From: Burkholderiaceae bacterium 16
GTDB lineage: Bacteria; Pseudomonadota; Gammaproteobacteria; Burkholderiales; Burkholderiaceae
Direction: 5' to 3'
NCBI GenBank assembly: GCA_000955785.1
Contig: JYOD01000100.1
Location: forward strand, 56,047-120,046
DNA length: 64,000 nucleotides
The translations under genes were made by a program, and so were the position numbers. Shown here one piece after another: positions 43,031-51,980 of the stretch. Below the pieces are notes generated by a model that was not told the origin of the DNA, made no database searches, and worked only from the letters and a program-made list of their open reading frames with translations. Position 1 is the first letter of the stretch, and each line of letters begins with the position of its first letter.

Positions 43031-43981
43031 TTACTTGCGCTGCCGCGCGCGGCCGATCTTGTCGAGCGGGACAACAGCGTGTCCCAGCTCGTCGACGGCC
43101 TGCTTGCCGCGCGGCGCCAGCTTCCAGGCATGACCGTAGACGATCTCGAACGTGAGCATGATCAGGCCATCGGCATTGCGGCGCCGCTCGAGTGCTGCCA
43201 GCAGCGCGTCGAGCCAGGCGCGCCCGCGCAAGCCCCCGCGCTTGCCGGCCACCGGCGGCAGGCGCAGGCCGCCGAAGGCCTGCACTTCACGCAGCAGGGT
43301 CCGCGGCGACTCGTAGGTGACGGTCAGGGTTTCCATGTCCATCACGGGCGTCGACCAGCCGCTGTGCACCAGCATGTCGCCGATATCGTGCATGTCGACG
43401 AAACGCAGGGAATGCGTGTCGTCATCCACTTCGGCGAACGCGGCGCGCAACTCCGCCAGCGTATCGGGCCCGAACAAGGAGAACAGCACAAGGCCTTCGT
43501 CGCGGGTGACCCGGTGCCATTCCGGGAAGACCCGATGCGGCTCGGGATGCCAGTGCAGCGCGAGGTTGGACCACAACAGGTCGAAACTGGCCGGCGCGAA
43601 GGGCAATGTGGCAAGATCGCCCTGCACCAGGTCGAATGTGGGGCGCTTTCCGAGCAGGCGCCCCAGCCACCCGGACTGGCGCTGGGGATCGCGCTGTGCC
43701 GCTTCGCGGAGCATGGCGCCGGAGATATCGAGGCCGGCGATCTGCGCATCCGGGTACTGGGCGCCCAGCGCGGCCAGGCCGCGGCCGTGGCCGCAGCCAA
43801 TGTCGAGCGCGCGCGCCGGCGCCAGCCGGATCATCTGCATGCGCTCCTGCATGCGCTGGCTGATCTCGCCCAGCAGGAAATCGAGCTGGCCGAAACCGGC
43901 GCTGCGCCGGTCGAAGGCGAGGCGGGTCAGCCGCGTGGGCGGCAAATAGGCATCGGGGGAGTCGGCGTCATGCAGGGACAC
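43031..43981 (-). CDS. SAM-dependent methyltransferase, BioC-like
   Basis: 316 residues from a GTG (VSLHDADSPDAY); there is no strong ribosome binding site, so the start is uncertain. Class I methyltransferase with motif I LDIGCGHGRGLAALG, motif II-like AGLDISGAML and FDLLWSNLALHWHP, similar to BioC, which methylates malonyl-ACP to start biotin synthesis. Other biotin genes are not nearby, so the BioC assignment rests on similarity alone. Divergent from comF. Confidence 0.65.
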   Translation of the reverse strand: MSLHDADSPDAYLPPTRLTRLAFDRRSAGFGQLDFLLGEISQRMQERMQMIRLAPARALDIGCGHGRGLAALGAQYPDAQIAGLDISGAMLREAAQRDPQRQSGWLGRLLGKRPTFDLVQGDLATLPFAPASFDLLWSNLALHWHPEPHRVFPEWHRVTRDEGLVLFSLFGPDTLAELRAAFAEVDDDTHSLRFVDMHDIGDMLVHSGWSTPVMDMETLTVTYESPRTLLREVQAFGGLRLPPVAGKRGGLRGRAWLDALLAALERRRNADGLIMLTFEIVYGHAWKLAPRGKQAVDELGHAVVPLDKIGRARQRK

Positions 43982-44206
43982 GGTCAAACCAGGAGGATTC
44001 AAGAGAATGGGGATGGCGGCCGCAGCGATGCGCCCGTCCGGGAAACGGTGCGCGCGCCAGCGGACAGCGCGACCGGACCGCAAGTATACGCGCCCGCCGC
44101 CGCGCCTGCCGGCGGCGGCCCGGCATCACATCCGGCTTCCACGTCCGCATTGCACTTGCCGGCATGCCCCGGCGACAGCACACTGCGCCAGCATGCGCGG
44201 CGCTGG

Positions 44207-44905
44207 ATGCGCGCGCTGCTGCCGGCGGCCTGTGCGTTGTGCGGCACGGTGCAGGACGAAACCGTCTGCGCCGGCTGCGCGGAGGAACTGCTGGCGCCGC
44301 TGCCGCGCTGCCGCTGCTGCGCCCGCCCCCTGGGGCGCGCCGCGGGGCCCGGCAATGCGCCGATCTGCAGCCAATGCCGCTATGAACCGCCGCCCTTCGA
44401 TGCCACCCTCGCGCTCGGCGACTACGCCAGCCCGCAGGACGGCACGGTGCTGGCGCTGAAATTCGGCGGCGTGCTGCCGCTGGCGGACTGGCTCGCGGGC
44501 GAACTGGCAAGCCGCTGGCAGGCCGCTTCCGCCACGTGCGGACTGGCTCTGCCCGATGTGCTGGCGCCAATTCCGCTGTCCCCGCGACGGCTGGCGGAAC
44601 GTGGCTTCAACCAGTCCTGGGAAATTGCACGGCCACTGGTACGCCGTCTCGGCGTGCGCGCCGCGCCGACGCTGCTGGCGCGCCTGCGCGATACCCCGGC
44701 GCAGGCCACGCTGGACCTGGCCGCGCGCCAGGCCAACCTGCAAGATGCGTTCGGCCTCGGCCCCGGGCACGATGTCGCGGGCCTGCATGTCGGCCTGGTC
44801 GACGATGTGATGACCAGCGGCGCCACCCTGGGCGAAGCGGCGCGGGTCCTGAAGGCCCACGGCGCAACGCGTGTGACGCTGCTGGTGGCGCTGCGCACAC
44901 CCTAG
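44207..44905 (+). CDS. comF: ComF family phosphoribosyltransferase-like protein
   Basis: 232 residues from the ATG just before the zinc ribbon; a GTG at 44048 would extend it by 53. The ribbon has CALCG, CAGC, CRCC and CSQC. The phosphoribosyltransferase domain includes LKFGGVLPLADWLA, APIPLSPRRLAERGFNQS and the PRPP loop VDDVMTSGATLGEA. ComF acts in uptake of DNA during transformation in naturally competent bacteria. Here it is an isolated gene, so its role is not certain. Confidence 0.85.
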   Translation: MRALLPAACALCGTVQDETVCAGCAEELLAPLPRCRCCARPLGRAAGPGNAPICSQCRYEPPPFDATLALGDYASPQDGTVLALKFGGVLPLADWLAGELASRWQAASATCGLALPDVLAPIPLSPRRLAERGFNQSWEIARPLVRRLGVRAAPTLLARLRDTPAQATLDLAARQANLQDAFGLGPGHDVAGLHVGLVDDVMTSGATLGEAARVLKAHGATRVTLLVALRTP

Positions 44906-45033
44906 GCCCGGCGCCGCAATCCAGTTAAGTACGCGCTGACCCTCCTCGCCACTGCCCGGCGTGACAGCCGGCCCCCGGCAGGGTAAGCTGCGCAGCGTTT
45001 CACGGCTGCGGCGCCTCCGGCCCGCCCACTCCC

Positions 45034-45504
45034 ATGTTCAATGTCGTCCTGGTCGAACCCGAGATCCCCCCGAATACCGGCAATGTGATACGCCTGTGCG
45101 CCAACACCGGCGCGCGCCTGCACCTCGTCAAGCCGCTCGGCTTTCCACTCGAGGATGCGCGCATGCGCCGTGCCGGACTGGACTATCACGAGTACGCCAG
45201 CATGCGCGTGCACGAGAACTGGGATGCGCTGATGGAAAGCGAACAACCCGACCCTACCCGCATGTTCGCGCTGACCACGCACGGCTCGACGCCGTTCGGA
45301 CAGGTCGGCTTCCAGGCTGGCGACTGGTTCGTGTTCGGCTCGGAAACGCGCGGGCTGGCGCCTGAGCGGCGCGAATGGTTTCCCGCCACGCAGCGCATCC
45401 GGTTGCCGATGCGACCGGACAACCGCAGCCTTAACCTCTCCAATACCGTCGCCGTCGTAGTGTTCGAAGCCTGGCGCCAGAACGGCTTTGCCGGCGGCGC
45501 CTGA
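45034..45504 (+). CDS. trmL: tRNA (cytidine/uridine(34)-2'-O)-methyltransferase TrmL
   Basis: 156 residues, the minimal SPOUT methyltransferase without extra domains. It starts MFNVVLVEPEIPPNTGNVIR with the Arg of motif 1 (VIRLCANTG). The knot motifs are VFGSETRGL and LPMRPDNRSLNLSNTVAVVV. It methylates the wobble ribose of tRNA-Leu species. Confidence 0.94.
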   Translation: MFNVVLVEPEIPPNTGNVIRLCANTGARLHLVKPLGFPLEDARMRRAGLDYHEYASMRVHENWDALMESEQPDPTRMFALTTHGSTPFGQVGFQAGDWFVFGSETRGLAPERREWFPATQRIRLPMRPDNRSLNLSNTVAVVVFEAWRQNGFAGGA

Positions 45505-45524
45505 TCCGGGCTGACGAAAGCGCT

Positions 45525-46532
45525 TTACTCCGGCCGCACGCCGGCGACGCGAATCACCTTGTCCCAGCGCGCTTTTTCGCTCGCCATGGTCTGGCGCAGC
45601 GATTGTGGCGCCGTCCCTGCCGGCACGAAATACTGGGCTCGCATCTTGGCGCGCACATCCTCGCTGCCGATGATGGCCACCAGTTCGCGATAGAGCCGGT
45701 CGATCACCGGCGCGGGCGTTCCCGCCGGCGCCAGCACCGCTTGCCACGAGATCGCCTCGAAGCCGGGATAGCCGGATTCCGCCACGGTTGGCACCGCGGG
45801 CAACAGGCTGGTACGCCCGCTGGTGGTGACCGCGATGATGCGCAGCTTGCCGGCAGTCACCAGGGGCATGGCAATGGCCGGCACCATGAAGCCAGCCTGC
45901 ACCTGGCCGCCGACCATGGCGGTGGTGATCTGTGCGAAGCCCGGATAGGGAATGTGCTGCAGGTCGATCCCCGCCGCGGCCTTGAGCTGCTCCATCGCCA
46001 GGTGGGAAGCGCTGCCGTTGCCGACCGACCCGTAGTTCAGCACGCCCGGACGGGACCGTGCCAGCGCCACAAACTCGCGTACGTCATGCACCGGCAGGCG
46101 GGCATCCACCACCAGGACATTGGGCGAGGTTGCCACCAGCGACACGGGCGCGAGCTGGCGCACCGGGTCGTAGCCAAGATGGCGCGACAGGGTTGGCGCC
46201 GTGACTAGCGGGCCATTGATGGTCAGCAGCAAGGTATAGCCGTCCGGCGCGGCCCTTGCCACCATGCCGGTGCCGATATTGCCGCCGGCGCCCGGGCGGT
46301 TTTCCACTACCACGGGCTGCCCGAGCGCGACGGCCAGCTTCTCGGTCAGCAGGCGCGCGATCAGGTCGGGCGAGGACCCGGCCGGGAACGGCACCACCAT
46401 GCGGATCGGGCGCGCTGGCCAGGGCTGGGCGGCCGCAGGCGAAGCCGTTACCGTCCCTGCCATGCCGGACATGGCGCCGGCGGCAAGGGCGATCAGGGTG
46501 CGGCGGCGGGCCGCGATGAAGTCTTGGGACAT
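45525..46532 (-). CDS. Bug-family tripartite tricarboxylate transporter substrate-binding protein
   Basis: 335 residues from MSQDFIAARRR. The N terminus has a twin-arginine-like/Sec export signal (RRRTLIALAAGAMSG, cut near ASPAAAQ). Bug signatures are WPARPIRMVVPFPAGSSPDLIARLL, VVVENRPGAGGNIGT and YGSVGNGSASHLAMEQLKAA. These periplasmic proteins bind small carboxylic acids or similar; they are greatly expanded in Cupriavidus and Bordetella. No TctA/TctB membrane genes are next to it, the usual case for orphan Bug proteins. Confidence 0.88.
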   Translation of the reverse strand: MSQDFIAARRRTLIALAAGAMSGMAGTVTASPAAAQPWPARPIRMVVPFPAGSSPDLIARLLTEKLAVALGQPVVVENRPGAGGNIGTGMVARAAPDGYTLLLTINGPLVTAPTLSRHLGYDPVRQLAPVSLVATSPNVLVVDARLPVHDVREFVALARSRPGVLNYGSVGNGSASHLAMEQLKAAAGIDLQHIPYPGFAQITTAMVGGQVQAGFMVPAIAMPLVTAGKLRIIAVTTSGRTSLLPAVPTVAESGYPGFEAISWQAVLAPAGTPAPVIDRLYRELVAIIGSEDVRAKMRAQYFVPAGTAPQSLRQTMASEKARWDKVIRVAGVRPE

Positions 46533-46672
46533 GATGCAAGGCGGTGGCAAATGCGCAAGCGTTTCGCCGCCGGATTCAATGAAATCAATCGGGAAGGGGC
46601 TCGCGCCCCTGGCAAATCGCAGCGTCCGGCCAGGCGCGGGAGATCCGCGATGGCTGCCGGGTCAGCACGCGC

Positions 46673-47689
46673 TCACTCATCGCGTGCGTCGCGCTGCAGC
46701 AGCTGCGCCACAGCATCGGCGGCGGGCAGCCCTTCGAAGAGCACCGCGCAAACCGCGCGCGTGATCGGCATATCGACGCCCTTTGCCGCTGCCAGCGCCG
46801 CCACCGCCTGCGCGCAGCGCACGCCTTCGGCTACGTGGCCCAGTTCGGCCAGGATCTGCGCCAGCGTCTTGCCCTCGGCCAGTTGCTGGCCAACCTTGCG
46901 GTTGCGCGAGAGGTCGCCCGTGGCGGTCAGGATCAGGTCGCCCATGCCCGCCAGACCCATGAAGGTTTCAACACGGCCGCCCAGCGCCATGCCCAGCCGC
47001 GTCATCTCGGCTAGGCCGCGCGTCACCAGCGCGGCGCGCGCGTTCAGGCCCAGGCCCAGCCCGTCGCTGGCGCCTGTGGCGATCGCCAGCACGTTCTTGA
47101 CCGCGCCGCCTACCTCGGCGCCGACCAGGTCTTCGCTGCCGTAGATGCGCATGGCATGGTGATGGAAGGCATGCTGCGCCAGTTCCGCGAGCGCGGGCGA
47201 CGTGCCCGCCACGGTCAGCGCGCACGGCAGGCCAAGCGCCACCTCGCGGGCAAAACTGGGGCCCGTCAGCACGCCGTAGCTGGTGTCATGCAGACGGCCG
47301 GCGGCATCGAGCTCTTCACGCACCATCTGGTGCGGCAGTGCATTGGTGCCGGCCTCGAAGCCCTTGCACAGCCAAAGCATGCGCAACGCCCCGGTCTGGC
47401 GCGCGGCCAGCCTGCGCGTCATTTCGCGCAGGCCCGAGACCGGCGTGGCCACGATCACGAGACCATCGGGTGCGACATCGGCATGCGCCGCGGCACGCTC
47501 GAAATCCGGTTCGACCGCCAGCCGCCCGGTCAACGGTACGCCGGGCAGGTAGGTCGCATTGACGCGGTCGGCGCCGATGCCTGCCAGCTGCGTGGCGTCA
47601 CGCCCCCACAGCACCACATCGTGGGCCGCGGCGGCATGGCTGGCGAGCGCGGTGCCCCAGGCACCAGCACCGAAGACAGTGATTTTCAT
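46673..47689 (-). CDS. gpsA: Glycerol-3-phosphate dehydrogenase [NAD(P)+]
   Basis: 338 residues from MKITVFGAGAWGTALASHA, whose GxGxxG is the NAD(P) site. Further motifs are CKGFEAGTN, LTGPSFAREVALG and the catalytic Lys in GGAVKNVLAIATG. It makes sn-glycerol 3-phosphate for phospholipid synthesis. It lies downstream of secB and grxC on the same strand, the usual grxC-secB-gpsA group. Confidence 0.96.
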   Translation of the reverse strand: MKITVFGAGAWGTALASHAAAAHDVVLWGRDATQLAGIGADRVNATYLPGVPLTGRLAVEPDFERAAAHADVAPDGLVIVATPVSGLREMTRRLAARQTGALRMLWLCKGFEAGTNALPHQMVREELDAAGRLHDTSYGVLTGPSFAREVALGLPCALTVAGTSPALAELAQHAFHHHAMRIYGSEDLVGAEVGGAVKNVLAIATGASDGLGLGLNARAALVTRGLAEMTRLGMALGGRVETFMGLAGMGDLILTATGDLSRNRKVGQQLAEGKTLAQILAELGHVAEGVRCAQAVAALAAAKGVDMPITRAVCAVLFEGLPAADAVAQLLQRDARDE

Positions 47690-47751
47690 GGCGGTTCGCC
47701 TCGCTGATTCAGCTTCAAAGCCGCATTCGTCACGTAACGCGGGCCGGAAAG

Positions 47752-47774
47752 ACAAAACGGGGCCGAGGCCCCGT
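47752..47774 (-). terminator. Terminator after secB
   Basis: On the minus strand the stem ACGGGGCC/GGCCCCGT, with a 2-nt loop, is followed by TTTG. It lies between secB and gpsA, so gpsA may need its own promoter or readthrough. Confidence 0.7.
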
Positions 47775-47797
47775 CTTTGCAACTGACTACAGCAGGA

Positions 47798-48316
47798 TCA
47801 GTGACGAGCCTGGCTGCCGTCGGGCATCACGATGCCGCTGCTGCTGCCCTGGGCGGCTTCGGCTTCTTCCATGGCTGCCTGCAGGCGTTGCTCGTACAGC
47901 GCCTGGAAGTTGATTTCCGACAGGTGGATGGCCTGGAAGCCGGCGCGGGTGATCACGTCGGCGATATTGCCACGCAGGTACGGGTAGAGAATGGTCGGGC
48001 AAGCGATGCCCAGCAGCGGGTCGAGCTGCTCCACCGGCACGTTGCGGATATCGAAGATGCCGGCCTGATGCGCTTCCACCAGGAAGGCAACCTTGTCCTG
48101 CACCTTGGTGGTCACGGTACCGGTCACCACCACCTCGAAGATGCCTTCCTGCAACTGCGAGGCACCCACGTTCACCTGCACTTCCACTGCCGGTGCTTCG
48201 GTCTCGAGGAAGATGCCGGGCGAATTCGGCTGTTCGAGCGACATGTCCTTCAGGTACACACGCTGGATGTTGAAGAACGGCTGGTCTTCCTGCTGATTGT
48301 TTTGCTGGTCGCTCAT
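47798..48316 (-). CDS. secB: Protein-export chaperone SecB
   Basis: 172 residues from MSDQQNNQQEDQPFF. It shows FNIQRVYLKDMSLEQPNSP, the SecA-interacting region and YPYLRGNIADVITRAGF. SecB keeps precursors unfolded and hands them to SecA. The last residues are a Ser/Gly-rich tail ending in His. It is one of grxC-secB-gpsA. Confidence 0.96.
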   Translation of the reverse strand: MSDQQNNQQEDQPFFNIQRVYLKDMSLEQPNSPGIFLETEAPAVEVQVNVGASQLQEGIFEVVVTGTVTTKVQDKVAFLVEAHQAGIFDIRNVPVEQLDPLLGIACPTILYPYLRGNIADVITRAGFQAIHLSEINFQALYEQRLQAAMEEAEAAQGSSSGIVMPDGSQARH

Positions 48317-48437
48317 GAAAGGCTTCCGGAAAGAGGCGTTGGGCACCTGGCGTACGGACCATCTGCGCCACGGGCTGGAATGGCCCTGGCTAACGGCCCG
48401 GGTCGGCACCCGGTTGGAAAACGCATATGTTACATGA

Positions 48438-48460
48438 CGCGGGTGACGAATTCACCCGCG
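48438..48460. other. Palindromic hairpin between grxC and secB
   Basis: 9-bp perfect arms CGCGGGTGA/TCACCCGCG around CGAAT. There is no T run on either side, so a classical terminator is not supported; it could be an operator or an RNA stability element. Confidence 0.45.
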
Positions 48461-48477
48461 CCAAGGCTGGGGGGCCT

Positions 48478-48735
48478 TCAGGCAACCAGCAAGGGCACCA
48501 GCGCGCCCTGGCGATCGAGCGCCGAGAGGTCGTCGAAGCCGCCCACATGGGTCTCGTCGATGTAGATCTGCGGCACGGTGCGGCGGCCTGTGCGCGTCAT
48601 CATTTCCTCGCGCTTGCCGGGCTCGCGGTCGATCAGGATCTTCTCGATCGCCTCCACGCCCTTGGCCTTCAGAAGGCGCTCGGCCATCTGGCAATACGGA
48701 CAAACTACCGTGCTGTACATCACAACGCGGGCCAT
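48478..48735 (-). CDS. grxC: Glutaredoxin 3
   Basis: 85 residues from MARVVMYSTVVCPYCQ behind AAGGAG. The active site is CPYC (residues 12-15); TVPQIYIDETHVGGFDDL carries the cis-Pro and glutathione-binding GG-D. It reduces disulfides and mixed disulfides using glutathione; gshA and gshB are also in this window. Confidence 0.96.
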   Translation of the reverse strand: MARVVMYSTVVCPYCQMAERLLKAKGVEAIEKILIDREPGKREEMMTRTGRRTVPQIYIDETHVGGFDDLSALDRQGALVPLLVA

Positions 48736-48870
48736 GCGGTTCTCCTTGAAAAACGGGACTTTGGACGTAGCTCGGGTGCCGGCAAGCCAGGACTGCGCCA
48801 CACCGGGCAAAGACGGGCGCCCTGCTGGCGCGGCGACGGGGCGTGCCCCCGGAGCCGCTTCAGGCGCCCC

Positions 48871-49284
48871 TTACTTGACTACGGGCAGGCCGGCTTGCTG
48901 CCAGGCGGCCAGGCCGCCTTCTAGCGAATAGATCTCACTGTAACCGGCTTCCTTCAAGGCTGCTTGACCCTTACCCGAGCGCTGGCCGGTCTGGCACACG
49001 ACGATGATTGGGACGGATTTGTCCTTTGCAAGGCCGGCGGCACGGCTGGGAAGGTCCGCGAGTGGCGCGCTCTTGGCTTGCGGCAGGTGACCCTTGGCGT
49101 ATTCGGTGGCTTCCCGGATATCCACGACCACCGCATTGCGCTTGTTGATCAACTGGGTCGCGGCGGCCGGATTGACGGTCTTGCCGGCGGTTCCGCGCGT
49201 GATGGCGGGCCAGGCCAGCAGGCCGCCCGACACCACGGCGAGGGCGATCAAGGCAAGGTTGTTGTAGTCGGCGAAGAAATTCAC
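48871..49284 (-). CDS. Membrane-anchored rhodanese-domain protein
   Basis: 137 residues from a GTG start (VNFFADYNN). One membrane segment (about 9-29) precedes a rhodanese domain with VVVDIREATEYAKGHLPQAK and an active-site Cys in VVCQTGQRSGKG, ending SLEGGLAAWQQAGLPV. It may transfer sulfur or act as a thiol protein at the membrane. Its place upstream of grxC and secB is common in proteobacteria (YibN-like). Confidence 0.85.
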   Translation of the reverse strand: MNFFADYNNLALIALAVVSGGLLAWPAITRGTAGKTVNPAAATQLINKRNAVVVDIREATEYAKGHLPQAKSAPLADLPSRAAGLAKDKSVPIIVVCQTGQRSGKGQAALKEAGYSEIYSLEGGLAAWQQAGLPVVK

Positions 49285-49424
49285 GTTGGCATTCCGGTGG
49301 GTTGAGTCGGCGGCATTATAAAATAGGCGGTTTCGTGCCCGCGACCCACCATTGTCTCCTACTTGACACAACTGCGGCGGTATGTGGCATGGCGCACACA
49401 CGTTTCTCACGCTTTGGAAGCAGC

Positions 49425-50171
49425 ATGTACAAACTCGTTCTCATCCGCCACGGCGAATCCACGTGGAATCTCGAAAACCGCTTCACTGGCTGGGTCGACG
49501 TCGACCTGACCGACACCGGCGTGGCCCAGGCCAAGCTGGGAGGCAAGCTGCTGCGCGAAGCCGGCCTGGGCTTCGACGTAGCCTATACCTCGGTGCTGAA
49601 GCGCGCTATCCGCACGCTGTGGCACGTGCAGGACGAAATGGACCTGATGTGGATCCCGGTCCGGAACGAATGGCGCCTGAACGAACGCCACTACGGCGCG
49701 CTGTCGGGCCTGAACAAGGCCGAGACCGCCGCCAAGTTCGGCGACGAGCAGGTGCTGGTATGGCGCCGCAGCTACGACACGCCGCCGCCGGCGCTCGAAA
49801 CGGACGATCCGCGCGCCGCGTACGACGATCCGCGCTATGCCCAGGTGCCGCACGAGCAAATTCCGCTGACCGAATGCCTGAAGGACACGGTGGCCCGCGT
49901 GCTGCCGCTATGGAACGAATCCATTGCGCCAGACATCAAATCGGGGAAGCGCGTGGTGATCGCAGCCCATGGCAACAGCATCCGCGCGCTGGTGAAGTAC
50001 CTGGACCAGGTCTCGGATGACGATATCGTTGGCATCAATATCCCCAATGGCACCCCGCTCGTGTACGAGCTGGACGCCGACCTGCGCCCGCTGCGTCATT
50101 ACTACCTGGGCGACCAGGAAGCGATCGCCGCCTCCCTGGCCGCCGTGGCGAACCAGGGCAAGGCACGCTGA
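49425..50171 (+). CDS. gpmA: 2,3-bisphosphoglycerate-dependent phosphoglycerate mutase
   Basis: 248 residues from MYKLVLIRHGESTWN, with phospho-His9 in RHGES. Other family motifs are RFTGWVDVDLTDTG, ERHYGALSGLNKAE and the second catalytic His in VIAAHGNSIRALVK. It interconverts 3- and 2-phosphoglycerate in glycolysis and gluconeogenesis. Divergent from the rhodanese gene. Confidence 0.97.
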   Translation: MYKLVLIRHGESTWNLENRFTGWVDVDLTDTGVAQAKLGGKLLREAGLGFDVAYTSVLKRAIRTLWHVQDEMDLMWIPVRNEWRLNERHYGALSGLNKAETAAKFGDEQVLVWRRSYDTPPPALETDDPRAAYDDPRYAQVPHEQIPLTECLKDTVARVLPLWNESIAPDIKSGKRVVIAAHGNSIRALVKYLDQVSDDDIVGINIPNGTPLVYELDADLRPLRHYYLGDQEAIAASLAAVANQGKAR

Positions 50172-50336
50172 GGCAAGGGCCGGGCGGGCACCGCCCAGGC
50201 GCGTCGCCCGGCCGCCTCATGCAGTGGTTCAGGCCTTTTTTGCCGCTCCCTCTTATACTGTCGGACAAAACCGGCCGGTGTGATCCGCCAGGCCGGCTCC
50301 GACACAGCACAATCCTCACACGTTCAGGCAGCCCTC

Positions 50337-51929
50337 ATGCGTAAGACGCTCAAGAACATAAGTCTTGTTTCTGCCGGACTCGTTGCCGGCGTGCTCGCCA
50401 CGCTGCAGCTATCCGCCACTGCGCAGAACTCTTCAGGGCCCCTGCCGCTGGAGCAACTGCGCCTGATGGCGGACATCTTTGGCCAGATCAAGCGCGAGTA
50501 CGTAGAGCCGGTCGATGACAAGAAGCTGCTGACTGAAGCCATCAAGGGCATGGTCGCCAGCCTGGATCCGCATTCGGCCTATCTGGACGAGAAGGATTTC
50601 AAGGAACTGCAGGAAGGCACGCGCGGCCGCTTCGCCGGCCTGGGGATCGAAATCTCCCAGGAAGAAGGGCTGGTCAAGGTGATCAACCCGATCGAAGACA
50701 CACCCGCCTTCCGTGCCGGCATCCAGCCCGGCGACCTGATCACCCGTATCGACGACAAACCCGTGCGCGGCCTGCCGCTCGAACAGGCTGTCAAGCGCAT
50801 GCGCGGCGAACCTGGCACCAAGGTCACGCTGACCATCTATCGCAAGAGCGAGGAACGCACCTTCCCGGTGTCGATCACGCGCGCCGAGATCCGCGTGCAG
50901 TCGGTCAAGGCCAAGCTCATCGACAACGACAAGCTCGCCTGGGTGCGGCTGACCAGCTTCCAGGAACGCACCGTGGCGGACCTGGGCAAGAAGCTGGACG
51001 AACTGGCGCAAAAGAACCCGAACCTGAAGGGCGTGATCCTGGACCTGCGCAATAACGGCGGCGGCGTGCTGCAAGGTGCGGTCGGGGTGGCGGCAGCGTT
51101 CCTGCCCGAAGACGTGACCGTGGTCTCGACCAACGGCCAGGTGCCCGACGCCAAGCGCGTCTACAAGACCACGTTCAACAACTACCGGCTGTCGTCCCTC
51201 GAAGACGATCCGCTCAAGAGCCTGCCGGCGCTGTACAAGAAGATCCCGATGGTGGTGCTGACCAACGCCTACTCGGCGTCGGCCTCCGAAATCGTCGCCG
51301 GTGCGCTGCAGGATCACAAGCGTGCGCTGATCATGGGCAAGACCACCTTCGGCAAGGGCTCGGTGCAGACCGTGCGTCCGCTCACCAACGACACCGGCAT
51401 CAAGCTGACCATCGCGTATTACTACACGCCGACGGGCAAATCGATCCAGGCCAAGGGCATCCGCCCGGACATCCCGGTCGACCAGAACCCGGAAGGCGAT
51501 CCTGACGACGCGCTGATCACGCGCGAAATCGACACCGAGCGCCACCTGCATAACAAGCAGGAGTCGGAGGAGCCCGAGATGAACGAGCGCGAGCAGCGCC
51601 GCGTCGAGGAACTGCGCCGGCTGGAAGAAGAAAACGCCAAGAAGGCGCCGGAAGAGCGCGACAAGGAACGCAAGAAGAAGCCAATCGAATTCGGTTCGGC
51701 CGAGGACTTCATGCTGCAGCAGGCGATCGCGCAGCTCGAAGGGCAGCCGGTCAAGCGTTCGAAGTCCAAGCTCGAAGCCGTGGCCGTGTCGGACAAACCG
51801 GCCAAGCCGGCATCCGCGAAGTCTGGCACCACTCCGGCCAAAGCTGGCGGCAAGACACCAGCCAGCGCCCCGCCGGCGAGCGCTCCGATTGGAACGCCGC
51901 TGGGCACGCCGACCGGCAAGGCTCCCTGA
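50337..51929 (+). CDS. ctpA: C-terminal processing protease (S41 family), exported
   Basis: 530 residues. Signal peptide or N-terminal anchor (about 6-30), N-terminal helices, PDZ domain (about 85-165, with RGRFAGLGIEI) and S41 protease domain. Catalytic Ser is in YSASASEIVAGALQ and Lys in GKTTFGKGSVQT. A charged Glu/Arg/Lys helix region (ERDKERKKKPIEF) and an Ala/Pro/Thr-rich tail follow. It trims or degrades periplasmic proteins. The gene follows gpmA, a conserved pair in betaproteobacteria. Confidence 0.94.
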   Translation: MRKTLKNISLVSAGLVAGVLATLQLSATAQNSSGPLPLEQLRLMADIFGQIKREYVEPVDDKKLLTEAIKGMVASLDPHSAYLDEKDFKELQEGTRGRFAGLGIEISQEEGLVKVINPIEDTPAFRAGIQPGDLITRIDDKPVRGLPLEQAVKRMRGEPGTKVTLTIYRKSEERTFPVSITRAEIRVQSVKAKLIDNDKLAWVRLTSFQERTVADLGKKLDELAQKNPNLKGVILDLRNNGGGVLQGAVGVAAAFLPEDVTVVSTNGQVPDAKRVYKTTFNNYRLSSLEDDPLKSLPALYKKIPMVVLTNAYSASASEIVAGALQDHKRALIMGKTTFGKGSVQTVRPLTNDTGIKLTIAYYYTPTGKSIQAKGIRPDIPVDQNPEGDPDDALITREIDTERHLHNKQESEEPEMNEREQRRVEELRRLEEENAKKAPEERDKERKKKPIEFGSAEDFMLQQAIAQLEGQPVKRSKSKLEAVAVSDKPAKPASAKSGTTPAKAGGKTPASAPPASAPIGTPLGTPTGKAP

Positions 51930-51945
51930 AAACCTGATGGACGAC

Positions 51946-51968
51946 AGCGGCCCCGCGGGGCCGCTTTT
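51946..51968 (+). terminator. Terminator after ctpA
   Basis: 9-bp stem AGCGGCCCC/GGGGCCGCT with a tiny loop and TTT, placed just 12 nt before the next start codon. Readthrough to the ThiF/MoeB gene is possible. Confidence 0.7.
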
Positions 51969-51980
51969 GCATTGCACGCC

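Noticed and set aside
42929..44206. Long open frame before comF
   Set aside because: It is antisense to the methyltransferase gene. Only the part from the zinc ribbon onward matches ComF; at most a short extension from the GTG at 44048 is plausible.
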